This document shows, piece after piece, positions 1 to 5,184 of a stretch of 5,184 nucleotides of DNA. The stretch is taken from positions 1 through 5,184 of the forward strand of contig JAFAGX010000330.1 in NCBI GenBank assembly GCA_019237515.1. The letters are read 5' to 3'. Both the position numbers and the translations under genes were made by a program. Under the pieces are notes generated by a model that saw only the letters and a program-made list of their open reading frames with translations, did no database searches and was not told where the DNA came from. The first letter of the stretch is position 1. Each line of letters begins with the position of its first letter. The DNA comes from Acidobacteriaceae bacterium (GTDB taxonomy: Bacteria > Acidobacteriota > Terriglobia > Terriglobales > SbA1).

Positions 1-43
1 TTCGCTTGCAAAGACAGATTACGAGTGGTCAGTTACGGAGGGG

Positions 44-67
44 ACTAGGGCGTACCCTAGTTTTTTT
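44..67 (+). terminator. Intrinsic (Rho-independent) terminator of an off-window rightward gene
   Basis: A perfect 7-bp inverted repeat (ACTAGGG at 44-50, CCCTAGT at 55-61) with a CGTA loop is followed by an uninterrupted run of seven T (61-67), the standard layout of a Rho-independent terminator for plus-strand transcription. On the minus strand the hairpin is followed by a C/T mixture, not a T-run, so it should act in one direction only. It must close a transcript entering from the left. Bases 1-43 show no recognisable gene end; one frame stops with TAG inside the stem at 46-48, which is not convincing. The T-run overlaps the TAA stop (68-66) of the opposing response regulator gene. Confidence 0.85.
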
Positions 68-704
68 ATCCGGGAATAAGCCCTTGCTGCAGAGCTACTT
101 TGGTGAGTTCGGCCACGCTTTTGACACCCAGTTTGGCCATGATGCGAGCGCGGTGGAATTCGACGGTCTTCACCGAAACGTGAATGACCTCGGCGATTTC
201 TTTATTGCCGCGCCCTTCAATGATTAATTGCAGAATTTCGCGCTGTCGATCAGTGAGCCCCTCGGTCTCTTCGCTTAATTCGCCCTCGCGATTCCACAGT
301 CGACTAGTCACCTCTTCGCCAAATGCCGGGGTGATGTAGATCTTTCCGCGAACTACGGTCGCGATCGCCTGCTGCAGTTCCTCCGTGGCGCCCGACTTAA
401 GCACATATCCGGAGGCGCCCAGCCGAAGGGCCTGTTTCAGATACGCGGGATTCAGGTGCTGGCTCAGGAAAATCAATTTCGTTTGCGGCAGGTTCTTTTT
501 GATCTGCTTGGCCGCCTCGAAGCCGTTGAGCAGCGGCATGCTGATATCGAGGATTACGAAATCGGGTTTGAATTTCTCGGCTTCCCGTACTAAGGCGCGG
601 CCGTCTTTGGCGACGCCAACGATCTCGTACTGGCCCTGCAACGCGGAACGGAGTCCGTCAAGGATGAGGACATGATCATCGCCGAGCAGAACTCGCAGTT
701 TCAT
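66..704 (-). CDS. NarL/FixJ-type two-component response regulator
   Basis: A DNA-binding response regulator of 212 aa, the usual length for the NarL/FixJ/LuxR-HTH family. Residues 1-120 form the receiver domain: acidic pair D9/D10, phospho-acceptor D53 in ILDISMP, switch residue S81 in IFLSQH and K103 in VLKSGA are all present, so it should be phosphorylatable. Residues about 150-207 form the LuxR-type helix-turn-helix, with the typical LTDRQREILQL and NKEIAEVIHVSVKTVEFHR segments. The ATG at 704 is chosen because it opens directly into the first receiver strand (MKLRVLLGDDH); an in-frame ATG at 749 would add 15 residues unlike the family. The Shine-Dalgarno sequence is weak. The gene is divergent from a HisKA_3 sensor kinase, the kinase class that normally signals to NarL-type regulators, so the two are probably a cognate pair. 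Target genes cannot be read from the sequence. Confidence 0.95.
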   Translation of the reverse strand: MKLRVLLGDDHVLILDGLRSALQGQYEIVGVAKDGRALVREAEKFKPDFVILDISMPLLNGFEAAKQIKKNLPQTKLIFLSQHLNPAYLKQALRLGASGYVLKSGATEELQQAIATVVRGKIYITPAFGEEVTSRLWNREGELSEETEGLTDRQREILQLIIEGRGNKEIAEVIHVSVKTVEFHRARIMAKLGVKSVAELTKVALQQGLIPG

Positions 705-723
705 AGTCCACAATGGTGACAAC

Positions 724-738
724 AGTGTATTATGCACT
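724..738. promoter_or_regulatory. Near-perfect 15-bp palindrome between the divergent regulator and kinase genes
   Basis: AGTGTATTATGCACT is symmetric at 12 of 14 non-central bases (AGTG.AT / AT.CACT). Read rightward it contains TATTAT (728-733), five of six matches to the sigma-70 -10 box; read leftward it contains CATAAT (734-729), also five of six. It may therefore be a shared bidirectional -10 region, an operator for an autoregulating dimeric factor, or both. With a start point near 740 the rightward leader would be about 31 nt to the GTG at 771. No good -35 box was found for the rightward direction. The symmetry is seen directly; the function is inferred. Confidence 0.45.
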
Positions 739-758
739 CGAAACGCCACCTATTTCAT
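729..758 (-). promoter_or_regulatory. Putative sigma-70 promoter of the response regulator gene
   Basis: On the minus strand ATGAAA (758-753; four of six to TTGACA) lies 18 bp before CATAAT (734-729; five of six to TATAAT). Transcription would start near 722 and leave an 18-nt leader before the ATG at 704. The match is moderate and the assignment is an inference from spacing and consensus alone. Confidence 0.35.
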
Positions 759-759
759 C

Positions 760-764
760 GGGGG
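760..764 (+). promoter_or_regulatory. Ribosome binding site supporting the GTG start of the sensor kinase
   Basis: GGGGG sits six bases before GTG 771. The same arrangement, CGGGGG, six bases, start, occurs at the ATG of the P-loop gene at 3059. The alternative kinase start ATG 732 has no purine-rich Shine-Dalgarno sequence and lies inside the likely promoter palindrome. This is why the later start is preferred. Confidence 0.5.
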
Positions 765-770
765 CAGCTG

Positions 771-2510
771 GTGCAAAGTCTCAAAACCCCACCCACTTCG
801 ACCCAGCCTTCGGACACCGGAGTCTTAGCAAAGAGATCCCTTATATGGTCGCTGATCGGCTTGGTCATGCTACTGGTGATAACCGGCGTTAGTATCTGGA
901 CCCTGCGCGAAGTTGCTGAATCGGATTTTTGGGTAGATCACACCCGCGAAGTGATCAATACCAACGAACAGTTGCTTTCCGATGTGAAGGACGCCGAATC
1001 GGCGGAACGCGGGTACATCATTACAGGCGATGGAGGCTATCTCGATCCCTATCGTTCCGCCTTTGGCGACAGTCAGCACAGCATTCAGAAGTTACTGGAA
1101 CTCACAAAAGACAACCCAAGCCAGCAAGAGCGCCTCACCGACTTGCACGCGCTGATCGCCAAAAGGATGGATGTTTTTAACACCGCCCTACAGCAGCGAA
1201 AGACCTCAGGCTTTACAGCGGCGGAGGCCGTGGTGGTTGCCGGCCAAGGGCGCACGGTGATGAAGCAGATTCGCGAGTCCAGTAGCAGAATCGCCGATGA
1301 GGAAGACCGCTTGCTTCAAACGCGCACGCGGACTCGCCAGGTCCGGCTGCGAAATGGATTCATTGCCACGCTGTTCGCCGCGGTTGTCGCACTTATAGCT
1401 CTCATACTTGCCCCAATCGATGTGCGCTGGGCAGTGCGCCAGCAGCGGATCGCAGAACAAGAAAAACGCCAAAGCGAAGCGACTGCAGAAGCTCTGTTCG
1501 AGGCCGCGGCACAGGCAATCCTCGCAGTCAATCAGCAGGGCCGGATCATGATGGTGAATCCGGCCACGCAAAAGATGCTGGGATACAGCGAACATGAACT
1601 GATCGGACAATCGGTCGAATTGCTGGTGCCAGAAAATCTGCGCGGAGGCCACATAGGTCACCGCTCCGGGTATTTCCATAATCCGCAAAATCGGCCGATG
1701 GGATTCGGCCTCGACCTACAAGCAAGAAAAAAAGATGGAACCGTGTTCGACGTGGAGATTAGCCTCAGCTACATTCGTTCTGAGAAAGAAACCTTAGCCG
1801 TCGCTTTCATGTCGGACATTTCCAAACGCAAAGCGGACGAGCAGGCAATCAGGCGGCAGGGTGAAGATTTACGGTTGCTTACGGGCAGACTCATGACAGC
1901 CCAGGACGATGAACGTCGCCGTATTGCACGCGACTTGCACGATGATCTGAGTCAAAAACTCGCTTACCTGGCGATGGATATCGGGAAACTGGTGAGCAAA
2001 GCAACTTCTCACGAGTTGCTTGACAGCTTGCGCGGTTTGCAGCGCCGCGCGGGCGATGCGGCGGAAACGGTCCGCCATATTTCGCATCAGTTACATCCTT
2101 CGATTCTTGACGACATCGGACTGGAAGCAGCGCTGGAGCAATATTGCGAGGAATTCGAAGAACGTTCCGGAATTCGCACCCACTTTCTCGCCAGCGATGT
2201 TCCAGAGTCGATCCCGAAAGAGATCTCACGAAGTCTGTATCACATTTTTCAGGAGAGCCTGCGTAACGTTTCGAAGCACTCGAACGCCCCGGAGGTCTTT
2301 GTCACCTTAGGAATGCTGGACGGTGCGCTCCGGTTGAGCGTCCGAGATGAGGGGGTGGGCTTGGCGGGCGATTCCAGCAGCTCCGCAGGAATTGGAATTA
2401 CAGGAATGAAAGAACGCGCCCACCTTATTAATGGCAAAGTGTCGATAGAATCGCGCGCCGGCGAAGGCACGGAAGTGAATGTGACGGTCCCACTGTCGAA
2501 CGCGGGCTGA
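771..2510 (+). CDS. CHASE3-PAS-HisKA_3 membrane sensor histidine kinase
   Basis: An inner-membrane sensor kinase of 579 aa from GTG 771 (592 aa if ATG 732 is used). Numbering from GTG: a short basic N-terminus, transmembrane helix 1 at about 24-44, a periplasmic CHASE3 domain at 45-187 with its typical DVKDAESAERGYIITGD segment, transmembrane helix 2 at about 195-216, a charged linker likely to be coiled coil, and a PAS domain at about 239-354 ending in ISKRK. The HisKA_3 dimerisation domain (377-447) carries phospho-acceptor H390 in RIARDLHDDLSQ. The HATPase_c domain (about 482-575) has the N-box asparagine N499 and the glycine boxes DEGVGL (526-531) and GIGITGMKERA (540-550). All catalytic landmarks are intact, so it should be active. 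It is divergent from a NarL-type regulator, its probable phosphorylation target. The CHASE3 ligand is unknown, and the PAS shows no clear cofactor motif. Confidence 0.93.
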   Translation: MQSLKTPPTSTQPSDTGVLAKRSLIWSLIGLVMLLVITGVSIWTLREVAESDFWVDHTREVINTNEQLLSDVKDAESAERGYIITGDGGYLDPYRSAFGDSQHSIQKLLELTKDNPSQQERLTDLHALIAKRMDVFNTALQQRKTSGFTAAEAVVVAGQGRTVMKQIRESSSRIADEEDRLLQTRTRTRQVRLRNGFIATLFAAVVALIALILAPIDVRWAVRQQRIAEQEKRQSEATAEALFEAAAQAILAVNQQGRIMMVNPATQKMLGYSEHELIGQSVELLVPENLRGGHIGHRSGYFHNPQNRPMGFGLDLQARKKDGTVFDVEISLSYIRSEKETLAVAFMSDISKRKADEQAIRRQGEDLRLLTGRLMTAQDDERRRIARDLHDDLSQKLAYLAMDIGKLVSKATSHELLDSLRGLQRRAGDAAETVRHISHQLHPSILDDIGLEAALEQYCEEFEERSGIRTHFLASDVPESIPKEISRSLYHIFQESLRNVSKHSNAPEVFVTLGMLDGALRLSVRDEGVGLAGDSSSSAGIGITGMKERAHLINGKVSIESRAGEGTEVNVTVPLSNAG

Positions 2511-2536
2511 TGTTCGACTGATTGCGAAGGCTGACC

Positions 2537-2860
2537 TCACTTCTCGTTTAAGCAGTATTCCGCAAAAGCCTTACCTCCGTTCTCCGGATCTGCCGTCTGC
2601 GAATAGAGGTCGACATTGGCACAGTCGTAATAGCCGTGATTTTTGGGCAGCCGCACCATCCAGTAAGAGCCCGGTTGCGGACTTTTGCAGTTGGGAGCGT
2701 CTTTCGTGCACTGCAATTCGAGCGACTTTCCTGATTCCTGAATCACAACCAAAATTTCGGTGCCGCTGACGCTGGTGTTTTTGACGGTGACAGTCGACTT
2801 CTCTACTGCCATCAGCTGAGCAGCCGCTAACAAGCTGAATATCAGCACAATTTTCTTCAT
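2537..2860 (-). CDS. Small secreted four-cysteine protein of unknown function
   Basis: A 107-aa protein that I do not recognise. It begins with a clear Sec signal peptide (MKKIVLIFSLLAAAQLMA; cleavage probably near residue 18) and has no lipobox cysteine, so it should be a soluble periplasmic or exported protein of about 89 residues. The mature part has four cysteines (C51, C58, C80, C103), enough for two disulfides, and alternating polar/hydrophobic stretches (STVTVKNTS, TEILVVIQ) suggesting beta strands. The ATG at 2860 is chosen because it starts the signal peptide and follows a strong GGGAGGG Shine-Dalgarno sequence; an extension to 2977 is open but would bury the signal peptide. It converges on the sensor kinase with a 26-bp gap. 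A Crp-type site and -10 box upstream suggest activator-dependent expression. The existence of the gene is well supported; its role is unknown. Confidence 0.82.
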   Translation of the reverse strand: MKKIVLIFSLLAAAQLMAVEKSTVTVKNTSVSGTEILVVIQESGKSLELQCTKDAPNCKSPQPGSYWMVRLPKNHGYYDCANVDLYSQTADPENGGKAFAEYCLNEK

Positions 2861-2887
2861 ACATCCCTCCCCGTGAGAGCCAACCTG

Positions 2888-2893
2888 ATTATT
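2888..2893 (-). promoter_or_regulatory. -10 box of the secreted-protein gene promoter
   Basis: AATAAT on the minus strand matches TATAAT at five of six bases. Transcription would start near 2881, leaving a 20-nt leader with the GGGAGGG ribosome binding site before ATG 2860. The hexamer 17 bp upstream (CAGCAA) is a poor -35 box, as expected for an activator-dependent promoter. The Crp-type site at 2915-2930 is centred exactly 41.5 bp upstream of this start point. The start point is predicted from hexamer spacing, not measured. Confidence 0.5.
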
Positions 2894-2914
2894 GGCTGGT
2901 TTCAAACTGGTTGC

Positions 2915-2930
2915 TGTGACTCCGGTCACA
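2915..2930. promoter_or_regulatory. Perfect Crp-type (cAMP receptor protein family) binding site
   Basis: TGTGACTCCGGTCACA matches the TGTGA-N6-TCACA consensus at all ten defined bases, and the flanking C/G pair makes both six-base arms perfectly symmetric. It differs from the FNR-type TTGAT-N4-ATCAA site. Its centre (2922.5) lies at -41.5 from the predicted start of the leftward secreted-protein gene, the class II activation position in which Crp overlaps the -35 region. From the rightward ATG at 3059 it is about 136 bp away, and no well-phased promoter was found on that side. The palindrome continues outward as GTTGC (2910-2914) and GCAAC (2932-2936), offset by one extra A at 2931. The host regulator is not in the window. 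Confidence 0.6.
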
Positions 2931-2948
2931 AGCAACGCAATCACCCGC

Positions 2949-3018
2949 CACCAGTCGAAACCCGAAAGTGTGCCCATCGGTCACACCCGCTGGTGATAAA
3001 GGGCACAGCCGAAAGCTG
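2949..3018 (+). other. Nested inverted repeats, possible structured 5' leader of the rightward operon
   Basis: An outer stem CACCAG (2949-2954)/CTGGTG (2990-2995) encloses a hairpin GTGTG (2968-2972)/CACAC (2982-2986), itself extended by CC/GG around an ATC loop. A third small hairpin, CAGC (3006-3009)/GCTG (3015-3018), has a CGAAA loop. The unpaired segment 2955-2967 holds two CGAAA motifs, and CCGAAAG occurs identically at 2962-2968 and 3009-3015. This resembles a folded leader RNA, but it fits no riboswitch class I can name, and the stems are short enough to be partly chance. It ends about 40 nt before the ATG at 3059. No intrinsic terminator follows, so any control would act on translation. 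Confidence 0.25.
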
Positions 3019-3058
3019 CGGCGGCGAAGCAAGATACGGAGTTAAGCGGGGGTGTCTC

Positions 3059-4402
3059 ATGAAGCGGATATTGATCCTTGGAGCGGCTGGGCGTGACTTT
3101 CACAACTTTAATGTTGTGTTTCGCAACAACCTTGATTATCAAGTGGTCGCATTCACGGCAACCCAGATTCCAGATATTGCCGGTCGACGCTATCCGCCGG
3201 AACTTTCTGGCCGACTCTATCCCGACGGCATCCCGATTTTCGACGAAAAGGATCTCGAAAAGCTGATTACTGCGAACGAGATTGATTCCGTCGTGTTTTC
3301 ATACAGCGACATTTCCCATCAGAATCTCATGCATTTGGCCTCGCGTGCGCTGGCGGCGGGAGCGGATTTTGAACTGCTGGGAACCGAACACACGCAGATA
3401 GAGTCCCAGCTTCCCGTAGTTTCGGTTTGCGCAGTGCGGACTGGCTGCGGCAAAAGTCCGGTATCGCGATTGGTCGCCGCCGAATTGCGACGGCACGGGC
3501 GTAAGCCGGCAGCGATTCGCCATCCGATGCCATATGGTGACCTGGCCTCTCAAGCCGTTCAGCGTTTTACCACGATGAGCGATCTCGAACTGCAAAAGTG
3601 CACTATCGAAGAGCGAGAGGAATATGAACCGCACATTCGAGAAGGTATGGTCGTGTACGCGGGCGTTGACTACGAGAAGATTTTGCGTCGCGCCGAGCAG
3701 GAATCGGATGTGATTCTTTGGGATGGCGGCAACAATGACACGCCGTTCTACAGATCTGATTTGGAGATCGTCGTAGTCGATCCGCACCGGCCTGGTCACG
3801 AGTTGTCCTACTATCCCGGGGAAATCAATCTAAGACGCGCCGACGCGATCGTGATCAACAAAGTTGATACCGCGCAGCAGAGTGATATCGAGACCGTGAG
3901 GCGCAATGTAAAGCTGAATAACCCGAAAGCTGCAGTTTTTGAAATGGCCAGCCGCGTCAGCATCGACCGGCCTGACGCCATTAGAGGGAAACGAGTGCTC
4001 GTGGTGGAGGACGGCCCCACACTAACTCACGGCGAAATGCGCTATGGCGCCGGCGTCGTGGCTGCGAAAGATTGTGGAGCGGCTGAATTGGTTGATCCGC
4101 GTCCCTATGCGGTGGGATCAATTCGGAGCACGTATGAAAAATACACGCATCTGACGAATCTCCTGCCGGCGATGGGTTATAGCACCAGCCAACGGCGTGA
4201 ACTCGAAGATACGATTCGCCGCACACCCTGCGACGCAGTCGTGATCGCGACTCCTATCGATCTGAAGCGTGTCATCACTGTTGACAAACCGAATGTCAGG
4301 GTTGCGTACGAAGTCGAAGAACTCACGAAGCCAGGCTTGGCAGACCTGCTCGCGAAATTCGTCCACGAGCATGAGCCGGCTTTTGTCGGAGCGGGAATAT
4401 GA
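3059..4402 (+). CDS. Cyclic 2,3-diphosphoglycerate synthetase-like P-loop protein (COG2403-type predicted GTPase)
   Basis: A cytoplasmic protein of 447 aa that resembles, from memory of the family, archaeal cyclic 2,3-diphosphoglycerate synthetases and bacterial proteins called predicted GTPases. Characterised archaeal members close 2,3-diphosphoglycerate into its cyclic form using ATP; the bacterial substrate is uncertain. The N-terminal part (1-115) looks Rossmann-like, starting MKRILILGAAGRDFHNFNVV. A P-loop domain follows, with VRTGCGKS at 126-133 (valine replaces the first alanine/glycine of a classical Walker A), a WDGGNND acidic motif at 221-227, DPHRPGHE at 241-248 and NKVD at 267-270. 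The C-terminal part contains VVEDGPTLTHG (315-325) and DPRPYAVGS (346-354). ATG 3059 is chosen because it begins the Rossmann strand and follows CGGGGG at six bases; the open 62-codon extension upstream is not protein-like. It overlaps argF by ATGA, implying translational coupling and a joint role. Confidence 0.85.
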   Translation: MKRILILGAAGRDFHNFNVVFRNNLDYQVVAFTATQIPDIAGRRYPPELSGRLYPDGIPIFDEKDLEKLITANEIDSVVFSYSDISHQNLMHLASRALAAGADFELLGTEHTQIESQLPVVSVCAVRTGCGKSPVSRLVAAELRRHGRKPAAIRHPMPYGDLASQAVQRFTTMSDLELQKCTIEEREEYEPHIREGMVVYAGVDYEKILRRAEQESDVILWDGGNNDTPFYRSDLEIVVVDPHRPGHELSYYPGEINLRRADAIVINKVDTAQQSDIETVRRNVKLNNPKAAVFEMASRVSIDRPDAIRGKRVLVVEDGPTLTHGEMRYGAGVVAAKDCGAAELVDPRPYAVGSIRSTYEKYTHLTNLLPAMGYSTSQRRELEDTIRRTPCDAVVIATPIDLKRVITVDKPNVRVAYEVEELTKPGLADLLAKFVHEHEPAFVGAGI

Positions 4403-5184
4403 ACGGCAAGGATTTCCTGTCGATCAAGGATTTTTCGCCGGCGGACATCCAGTACCTCCTGATCCTGGCACGGCAAGTCAAAAATCACCCTACAACCTAC
4501 TGCGATGCTCTGAAGCGCAAAACGTTGGCGATGATCTTCGAAAAGCCCTCATTACGGACAAGAGTCACGTTCGATGTAGGAATTCAGCAACTCGGAGGGT
4601 TTTCGATTTATCTCTCGCCGGCCGAGATCAGCCTCGGCAAACGCGAATCGGTTTACGACGTCGCTAAAAATCTTGAGCGAATGGTGCAGGGAATCATGAT
4701 TCGCACTTTCGCTCACGAAATTGTCGAGCAGATGGCGGAGTATGCAAGCATCCCGGTCATCAACGGCCTCACCGACTACAGTCACCCGTGCCAGGCAATG
4801 GCAGATTACCTCACGATGTGGGAAGCAAAAGGGAACCTCGAGGGACTGAAGGTCGCATTCGTTGGAGACGGCAACAACGTCGCCCACTCGTTGATGTTTG
4901 CTGGCGCACAAGTCGGAGCGCACGTCCGGGTGGCCACGCCGAAGGGTTACGAACCAAAAGCAGATGCGGTCGAGTGGGCCAAGACGCGCGGCAAGGAAAC
5001 CGGTGGGACTTGCATTGTAACCAATGATCCACGGGAGGCTGTTTCGGCTGCCGATGTTGTTTACACGGATGTCTGGGCGAGCATGGGCCAGGAAGCCGAG
5101 GCCGGCCAACGGGATGCGATCTTTCGTCCATATCAGGTCAACGCGGACCTGTTCCGTCGTGCCAAGCGCGATGCCATTTTCCTG
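4399..5184 (+). CDS. argF: Ornithine carbamoyltransferase, 3' end beyond the window
   Basis: It transfers the carbamoyl group from carbamoyl phosphate to ornithine to give citrulline and phosphate, in the cytoplasm, normally as a trimer. The first 262 residues are present; the frame is open to the last base, so roughly the last 50 residues are missing (family length about 310). Carbamoyl-phosphate residues are visible in SLRTR (51-55), R102 in IMIRT and HPCQ (129-132). The ornithine side has GDGNN (156-160) and DVWASMG (224-230); this SMG loop favours ornithine over acetylornithine or putrescine transcarbamylases. The sequence ends at DAIFL, just before the expected HCLP motif. The ATG lies in the ATGA overlap with the upstream gene and has GGAG at 4388-4391, seven bases upstream. 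Whether it serves arginine synthesis or breakdown cannot be told; a carbamate kinase downstream would point to the latter. Confidence 0.95.
   Translation, partial: MNGKDFLSIKDFSPADIQYLLILARQVKNHPTTYCDALKRKTLAMIFEKPSLRTRVTFDVGIQQLGGFSIYLSPAEISLGKRESVYDVAKNLERMVQGIMIRTFAHEIVEQMAEYASIPVINGLTDYSHPCQAMADYLTMWEAKGNLEGLKVAFVGDGNNVAHSLMFAGAQVGAHVRVATPKGYEPKADAVEWAKTRGKETGGTCIVTNDPREAVSAADVVYTDVWASMGQEAEAGQRDAIFRPYQVNADLFRRAKRDAIFL

Noticed and set aside
1..43. C-terminus of a protein or 3' end of an RNA gene at the left edge
   Set aside because: The stretch is too short to recognise and no frame shows family motifs. Only the following terminator implies a transcript.
705..749. Longer response regulator start at ATG 749
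   Set aside because: The extra 15 residues precede a canonical receiver start and would cross the promoter palindrome.
2495..2518. Inverted repeat GTCGAAC/GTTCGAC across the kinase stop codon as a terminator
   Set aside because: The 7-bp stem has a 10-base loop and no T-run on either strand. It could be chance, or a weak 3' hairpin at most.
2968..2986. Second Crp-type site, GTGTG...GGTCACAC
   Set aside because: Only one half-site is good; the TGTG and TCACA halves are separated by the wrong spacing for a Crp dimer.
2995..3000. GATAAA as a -10 box for the rightward operon
   Set aside because: It matches four of six bases, has no acceptable -35 at 16-18 bp, and gives poor phasing with the Crp site (about -84.5).
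2995..3041. Resemblance to a c-di-GMP-I (GEMM) riboswitch (GGGCA, GAAA loop, GCGAAGC)
   Set aside because: Only the first hairpin is vaguely similar. The conserved ACGCAAAGC segment is altered and there is no room for the second hairpin before the start codon.
2873..3058. In-frame open extension of the P-loop protein, 62 codons upstream of ATG 3059
   Set aside because: Its translation is rich in Cys, His, Arg and Pro with no fold-like pattern. It covers the Crp site and leader repeats, and the family starts at the Rossmann strand MKRILILGAAG, which has its own ribosome binding site.
4552..5109. Long open frame antisense to argF, and similar antisense frames at 3299-3799 and 1206-1688
   Set aside because: They lie wholly opposite well-supported genes, their translations have no recognisable domains, and they are explained by codon bias of the sense strand.

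Overview
The window looks like chromosomal DNA of a free-living Gram-negative bacterium with mid-range GC content, densely packed and without mobile elements, tRNA, rRNA or CRISPR. The gene set (a CHASE3-PAS-HisKA_3 sensor kinase beside a NarL-type regulator, a cyclic-2,3-diphosphoglycerate-synthetase-like P-loop protein coupled to ornithine carbamoyltransferase, and a small secreted cysteine-bearing protein) suggests a soil or environmental lineage such as Acidobacteriota. That placement rests on the general look of the proteins, not on a marker gene.

Layout. Positions 1-67 hold the 3' end of an unseen rightward transcript, closed by a perfect intrinsic terminator (44-67) whose T-run supplies the stop codon of the opposing gene. 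A two-component pair follows, arranged divergently: a NarL/FixJ-type response regulator (66-704, minus) and its probable partner, a membrane sensor kinase (771-2510, plus; an upstream ATG at 732 is possible). Their short intergenic region carries a near-perfect 15-bp palindrome (724-738) that contains a -10-like box for each direction. A secreted protein of unknown function, 107 aa with four cysteines (2537-2860, minus), converges on the kinase.

The 198-bp divergent region 2861-3058 is the most informative non-coding stretch. It contains a perfect TGTGA-N6-TCACA Crp-type site centred exactly at -41.5 from the start point predicted for the secreted-protein gene, which is a textbook class II activator position. 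Nearer the rightward genes is a set of nested inverted repeats that could form a structured 5' leader.

From 3059 to the right edge runs a rightward operon: a cDPGS-like P-loop protein (COG2403-type), then ornithine carbamoyltransferase (argF, cut by the window edge), joined by an ATGA stop/start overlap. The coupling implies a shared role around carbamoyl phosphate or arginine metabolism, although the biochemical role of the first protein in bacteria is unclear. I see no wholly new system. The strongest leads are the Crp-type class II promoter and the cDPGS-like/argF coupling.
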